In this document: positions 15,368 through 17,997 of the stretch, piece by piece
How positions within the stretch are numbered: the first letter of the stretch is position 1
Layout: every line of letters starts with the position of its first letter
Assembly (NCBI GenBank): GCA_023417735.1
Contig: JAEZEK010000224.1
Location: 1-17,997 of the forward strand
From: Pseudomonadota bacterium
GTDB lineage: Bacteria; Pseudomonadota; Alphaproteobacteria; Rhizobiales; Afifellaceae
Direction of reading: 5' to 3'
DNA length: 17,997 nucleotides
Made by a program: the position numbers and the translations under genes
Notes under the pieces: generated by a model
Database searches by the model: none
What the model was told of the DNA's origin: nothing
The model's input: the letters and a program-made list of their open reading frames with translations, nothing else

Positions 15368-15841
15368 TCAGTCGGGCGGCTGCGTCGCCTGGCCCGCTTC
15401 GTCGCGCGCGTCCCGCTTCAGCGGCGTCAGGGCCTTGAGCGTGACGATGGCGACGATCGAAAGGACCACGGCGATGTCGTAGGCGCCGAGCCCGACCGCC
15501 GTTCCGATCGCTCCGGTCACCCAGAGGCTGGCCGCCGTCGCGGTGCCGCGCACTGAATCCTTCAGCCGCAGGATGGCGCCGCCGCCGATGAAGCCCATAC
15601 CGGTGATCAGCCCTTCCACGACCCGCGCCGTCGCTTCCGGGTTGCCCTGGACGACCGTCTCCGCCGCCTGGATGAAGCCGCACGTGGCGACCGCCACCAG
15701 GGGGAAGGTCCGGAGGCCGGCGCTGCGCTCTTCCCGCTCCCGGTTCCATCCGATGGGAAAGGCCAGCGCATAGGCGATCGCAAGGGCAACGAGATGCGGG
15801 AGGACGTCGAAGCGATCGAAAGTGAAAATCTCGTCCAGCAC
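15368..15841 (-). CDS. MgtC/SapB family membrane protein
   Basis: This 157-residue inner-membrane protein has the full MgtC N-terminal domain hallmarks: LAFPIGWNREREERSAGLRTFPLVA (residues ~27-50), ITGMGFIGGGAILR (~79-92) and VRGTATAASLWVTGAIGTAVGLGAY (~97-121). It lacks the C-terminal ACT-like domain of Salmonella MgtC, as short SapB-type members do. The family is linked to magnesium homeostasis, acid tolerance and modulation of F-type ATPase. The start codon is GTG at 15841 (VLDEIFTF), with GGTGAGG just upstream at short spacing. A possible -10 box for it (GATAAT on the minus strand, 15955-15960) is weak. No magnesium riboswitch-like leader was recognised. Confidence 0.93.
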   Translation of the reverse strand: MLDEIFTFDRFDVLPHLVALAIAYALAFPIGWNREREERSAGLRTFPLVAVATCGFIQAAETVVQGNPEATARVVEGLITGMGFIGGGAILRLKDSVRGTATAASLWVTGAIGTAVGLGAYDIAVVLSIVAIVTLKALTPLKRDARDEAGQATQPPD

Positions 15842-16330
15842 GTCCTCACCCGCTCTCGTCTTCCGCGCCGGCAGAGCCCGACCCGATGCGCGCCGGGCGG
15901 CGAAACCTCGCCCCGGCCGGAATCGCGATCGGCAGCCGCCGGTCGGGAATCGCCATTATCATGAACAGCCGCGATTTGCCCGCCACGCCGCCGCGCGAAT
16001 GCAGGCCGCACGGCGGGTGCGAGACGCTCACCCTCCAGGCCGCTTCCAAGCGGTCGGGCCGGGCGCGGACTGCCACCTCCATCCATCCGATACGCTTGCG
16101 GCCCTTGTCCGCTCCAGCGAGGCGCTCCGGGGTTTCCGCCGGCAACGTCTGCTGACGGCTCCGGCAAACCGCGGCGGCATCGCGTCGGGCGGCGAGGTGA
16201 ACAGAACCGGTCCAGTGATGTTTCCCCACGGCTGGTGGCTCTGGAGCGGCTGGACGGCCCTGCAGGCGTCCTCCGTCTCTAGAGCTCGTCGACAGCCCCT
16301 AGGGCAGCTTGCGCGTGCCGGTGAGAAGGT
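15842..16330. other. 489-base stretch without a convincing gene
   Basis: Between the mgtC-like start and the cupredoxin stop I find no recognisable protein, RNA gene or intact repeat. It contains the doubtful minus-strand frame at 15846-16229, a competing plus-strand frame at 15886-16155 with no recognisable content, and a run of six-base palindromes at 16278-16303 (TCTAGA, GAGCTC, GTCGAC, CCTAGG). Some of it may be the leader of the mgtC-like gene and the 3' region of the cupredoxin gene. Confidence 0.6.
15846..16229 (-). CDS. Doubtful open frame, hypothetical protein of up to 127 residues
   Basis: This open frame ends 4 bases before the mgtC-like GTG, an arrangement that would allow translational coupling. 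The sequence is basic and Arg/Pro-rich with no domain I recognise. A GTG at 16229 or an internal ATG (MEVAVRARPDRLEAAW) could start it, but neither has a clear ribosome binding site. Third-position GC looks moderately high, compatible with coding or with chance in GC-rich DNA. I list it only so that it is not overlooked. Confidence 0.18.
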   Translation of the reverse strand: MGKHHWTGSVHLAARRDAAAVCRSRQQTLPAETPERLAGADKGRKRIGWMEVAVRARPDRLEAAWRVSVSHPPCGLHSRGGVAGKSRLFMIMAIPDRRLPIAIPAGARFRRPARIGSGSAGAEDESG

Positions 16331-16828
16331 TCATGGCTCGACGGTCAGCAGAGTCCACATGCCGCCGTCATAGTGACCGGCAATGTTGCAGAAGAGCACG
16401 TACTCTCCCGGTTCGAGCCGGAGGGTGAGGGTGCCGGATTGGCCGGGCTCCAGGTCCTCGATCTCACCCAGGACCACGAGGTCGTCCTCCTCCACTTCCT
16501 GCTCCGACTCGTCGTAGGGAAGCGAGCGCTCACCATCCCTCAACGGCGTGACGACGAGTTCATGGATCATGTCCTTCGACACGTTCCTGACCTCGAACGT
16601 GATCTCGCCCGCTTTCACCGACCGCGGTTCGATGTCGATACCGAATGTTGCCTTGGAGACGTCGGCGCCCTCGGTCCCCATCGCCAATCCTGTCGCCATC
16701 TCCGTTTCGGCACCCTTGTCCCAAAGCGAAACGGCAACAGTCTCGGCTGAAGCGGCGGCCAATCCCGCCATAGTGCCGATCGCCGACATCGTTCCGATCA
16801 ATGCAAGCCTTACCAGTGCGTTGCGCAT
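16331..16828 (-). CDS. Secreted cupredoxin (plastocyanin/auracyanin-like copper protein)
   Basis: The 165-residue precursor starts MRNALVRLALIGTMSAIGTMAG and has a classic Sec signal peptide, probably cleaved after AAASA (residue 28). The mature part has the type 1 copper ligand set: His89 (DMIHELVV), and Cys147, His152 and Met157 in YVLFCNIAGHYDGGM. An acidic insert, DESEQEVEEDD (~107-116), lies between the first His and the C-terminal loop. It is probably a periplasmic electron carrier or copper-binding protein. The ATG at 16828 is secured by GGAGG five bases upstream. The frame stays open to 16897, but that part overlaps the promoter. The gene stands alone, with no visible redox partner. 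Confidence 0.92.
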   Translation of the reverse strand: MRNALVRLALIGTMSAIGTMAGLAAASAETVAVSLWDKGAETEMATGLAMGTEGADVSKATFGIDIEPRSVKAGEITFEVRNVSKDMIHELVVTPLRDGERSLPYDESEQEVEEDDLVVLGEIEDLEPGQSGTLTLRLEPGEYVLFCNIAGHYDGGMWTLLTVEP

Positions 16829-16855
16829 GTTCTCCTCCCTGGTGCAGGGCGTCAC

Positions 16856-16897
16856 ATGGTAACGGAAATGAACATCGCCTGATTTGATCTGGCGCAA
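16856..16897 (-). promoter_or_regulatory. Candidate FNR/FixK (CRP-family) activated promoter of the cupredoxin gene
   Basis: On the minus strand TTGCG-CCAG-ATCAA (16897-16884) matches the TTGAT-N4-ATCAA consensus at 8 of 10 positions and keeps the TTG...CAA core. TACCAT (16861-16856) is a four-of-six -10 box. Counting from it, transcription would start at 16849 and the box would be centred at -41.5, the standard class II position. The leader to the ATG would be about 20 bases and contains the ribosome binding site. Function is inferred from geometry. Confidence 0.45.
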
Positions 16898-17042
16898 TGG
16901 GACCCTGGCACGGACCTGGCCGGACGGCAGTCCCGACGACCTGCTGATCGAAAGCGGCTTTCCGGCGAACGAAATGGAACGGTGCCGAACGTGAGGAACG
17001 GACCCTCGCGGTGCCTTTCGCGTACGGAATCGGATGCCGGGG

Positions 17043-17312
17043 CTAACCCCCCATTCTCTTCACTCGAGACTCGATCGGAAGCGCTGCCGTTTCGCTCCAT
17101 TCGGTGATGGTCGGCGGCTGGCCGGCCAACGCGTGCTTGCGGGCACGGTCCAGGGTGGCGACACGTGCCTCCAGAGGTACGTCCTCCTCACCGACGCCGC
17201 GCAGCAACGCTCGACTGACCTTGAAGGTGCCGCACTGCGAGCAATCGATCGTCGCGTACTCCACCGCAGATTCACGTTCCGTCGCCGGTCGCCCGCACAC
17301 GCAGCAGTTCAT
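17043..17312 (-). CDS. Small two-CxxC (zinc-ribbon-like) hypothetical protein
   Basis: This 89-residue cytoplasmic protein has no signal peptide or membrane segment. It begins MNCCVCGRPA and has a second pair in DCSQCGTFKV. Cys3/Cys6 and Cys24/Cys27 therefore form a likely zinc knuckle pair in the first 30 residues. The rest is mostly helical and charged (EARVATLDRARKHALAG) and ends in a basic tail. The ATG at 17312 has AGGAAGAGGA directly upstream, a strong ribosome binding site. I do not recognise a named family. Small proteins like this often come from mobile or accessory DNA. It lies downstream of the truncated peptidase gene, in the same direction. Confidence 0.72.
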   Translation of the reverse strand: MNCCVCGRPATERESAVEYATIDCSQCGTFKVSRALLRGVGEEDVPLEARVATLDRARKHALAGQPPTITEWSETAALPIESRVKRMGG

Positions 17313-17365
17313 TCCTCTTCCTCACCACAGCTTTCCCGAGGCAACTAAGCCGAAAATGTGGTGAG

Positions 17366-17399
17366 TCAACCACCCCGGGCGGTTATTCACTGATCAACC
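17366..17399. repeat. AACC/GGTT palindrome cluster upstream of the two-CxxC gene
   Basis: TCAACC occurs twice as a direct repeat (17366-17371 and 17394-17399), with an inverted GGTT between (17381-17384). This makes two overlapping imperfect palindromes: 17368-17384 (AACC...GGTT around CCCCGGG) and 17381-17399 (GGTT-N2-TCA-C-TGA-N2-AACC). The cluster lies 54-87 bases upstream of the ATG at 17312 and could be a regulator site. No convincing promoter boxes accompany it. Confidence 0.3.
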
Positions 17400-17486
17400 A
17401 AAGGATGCACGACTTAAGAGTGTGTCCCGGGCCTGCCCGTCACATGAGGAGCAGTAACGACAGACGTCTAACCTTCTCTCCTAATC

Positions 17487-17864
17487 CTATATAAAACAGT
17501 TCGTCCTGACCAGAATCGTGAGCGGGTCGAGGTCGAAATCTGATTCGAGGCTGCCGCCGAACATTTCCAGCCATTCGGCTTGTGCGGCAAAGGCCTCCGC
17601 CTCCAGTTTCTCCGGGCATTCGTACCTAACGCCGGATGAAGTCTGCATATGATGCACCATCTCGTGAACGAGGATCGAGATCTCCGCCTGCGTCGAGCCG
17701 GACCAATTATCCGGCAGATAGATAACTCGGCGCCTTGTATCGTATACGGAGATTACCTCCGGATCGCCGCCAGTGGTATCGGTGACGCCCCACATGCTGC
17801 CTGCTGACGTCTGGCGCCTGATGAAGATCATTCTCATCGCTGACGCGAACTCGACCCGCGGCAT
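17487..17864 (-). pseudogene. Metallopeptidase-like protein (DUF6647-like, HExxH), probably 5'-truncated by an IS element
   Basis: The surviving 125 residues contain SILVHEMVHHMQ, an HExxH zinc-binding motif with His67, Glu68 and His71. ECPEKLEAEAFAAQAEWL follows, where a Glu may be the third ligand. The stretches VIYLPDNW and DPLTILVRTNC match my memory of DUF6647-type small secreted proteins, which normally begin with a signal peptide and more N-terminal sequence. Here the first available ATG (17864) is only 11 bases from the IS end, has no signal peptide and no ribosome binding site. I infer that insertion removed the 5' part. It might still be translated as a cytoplasmic fragment. Confidence 0.65.
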
Positions 17865-17874
17865 GTCCGCAGAC

Positions 17875-17997
17875 TGAACCGCGCCGGGTTTGCCGGAGGC
17901 TGTTTCGTCTGAGTGCTAGGCGGCGATGTCGGTCACCTCAAGGTCGGCGTAGAAGCGCGCCTCGGCCTCGGCGGGCGGGATGTTTCCGATCGGCTCG
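17875..17997 (-). mobile_element. Right end of an IS3-family insertion sequence, extends beyond the window
   Basis: The terminal inverted repeat reads TGAACCGCGCCGGGTTTGCC from 17875 on the plus strand, the TGAACCGCCCCGGGTTT-type end I know from IS3-family elements of alphaproteobacteria. It is followed by the last codons of a transposase on the minus strand. IS3-family elements duplicate 3-5 bases at the target, but the other end lies outside, so the duplication cannot be checked here. Confidence 0.75.
17916..17997 (-). CDS. IS3-family transposase (OrfB/integrase), C-terminal fragment
   Basis: The minus-strand frame entering from the window edge reads EPIGNIPPAEAEARFYADLE and ends VTDIAA before a TAG at 17916-17918. 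That is the characteristic C-terminus of IS3-family DDE integrases (NIPPAEAE...). Only about 26 residues are visible; the DDE catalytic core lies outside. The stop codon is ~40 bases from the element's terminal repeat, the usual spacing. Whether the rest is intact cannot be judged. Confidence 0.78.
   Translation of the reverse strand, partial: EPIGNIPPAEAEARFYADLEVTDIAA

Noticed and set aside
15842..15960. Possible magnesium riboswitch in the leader of the mgtC-like gene
   Set aside because: I could not see a conserved M-box or ykoK core or a terminator; only a weak -10-like GATAAT is present.
16278..16303. Cluster of restriction-site-like palindromes (TCTAGA, GAGCTC, GTCGAC, CCTAGG) resembling a cloning polylinker
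   Set aside because: No other vector-like sequence is present, the flanks match the rest of the window, and four six-base palindromes in 26 bases can arise by chance.

Overview
The window reads as a high-GC chromosomal segment from an alphaproteobacterium, most likely of the Hyphomicrobiales. This is inferred from the strong third-position GC bias, gene styles and frequent GTG/TTG starts; no taxonomic search was possible. Protein-coding genes fill almost all of it up to about 15.8 kb. The last 2 kb are looser, less GC-biased and contain an insertion-sequence end.

Left end (1-2035): an oxyanion (tungstate/molybdate-type) ABC transporter, with permease followed by ATPase on the minus strand, is divergent from a one-component regulator. 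That regulator fuses an excisionase/MerR-like helix-turn-helix to a cytoplasmic periplasmic-binding-protein-like sensor domain. The short gap between them holds a cluster of TTGCA half-sites that look like an operator. A tRNA-Pro(TGG) follows at 2095-2171.

Centre (2316-15222): a surface-polysaccharide locus. In order it encodes a membrane O-acyltransferase with an SGNH domain, an AsnB-type glutamine amidotransferase, a non-hydrolysing UDP-GlcNAc 2-epimerase, a GT4 glycosyltransferase (minus strand), a Wzx-type flippase, a second GT4 enzyme, a small PglC-like phosphoglycosyl transferase, a PglD-like sugar N-acetyltransferase, a DegT/PglE-like PLP aminotransferase, and a Wzy/O-antigen-ligase-like protein (minus strand). 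Together they suggest assembly of a lipid-linked repeat unit primed with a bacillosamine-like diacetamido sugar. The repeat would be extended by two glycosyltransferases, possibly amidated and acylated, flipped by Wzx and polymerised or ligated by the Wzy-like protein. The PglF-type 4,6-dehydratase needed for that pathway is not in the window. The pglD-like gene appears to start at a CTG codon.

Right end (15368-17997): an MgtC/SapB membrane protein, a 489-base stretch with no convincing gene, a secreted cupredoxin with a well-placed FNR/CRP-family box, a small two-CxxC protein, and an HExxH metallopeptidase-like gene whose 5' part seems to have been removed by an IS3-family element. The C-terminal end and terminal inverted repeat of that element close the window.
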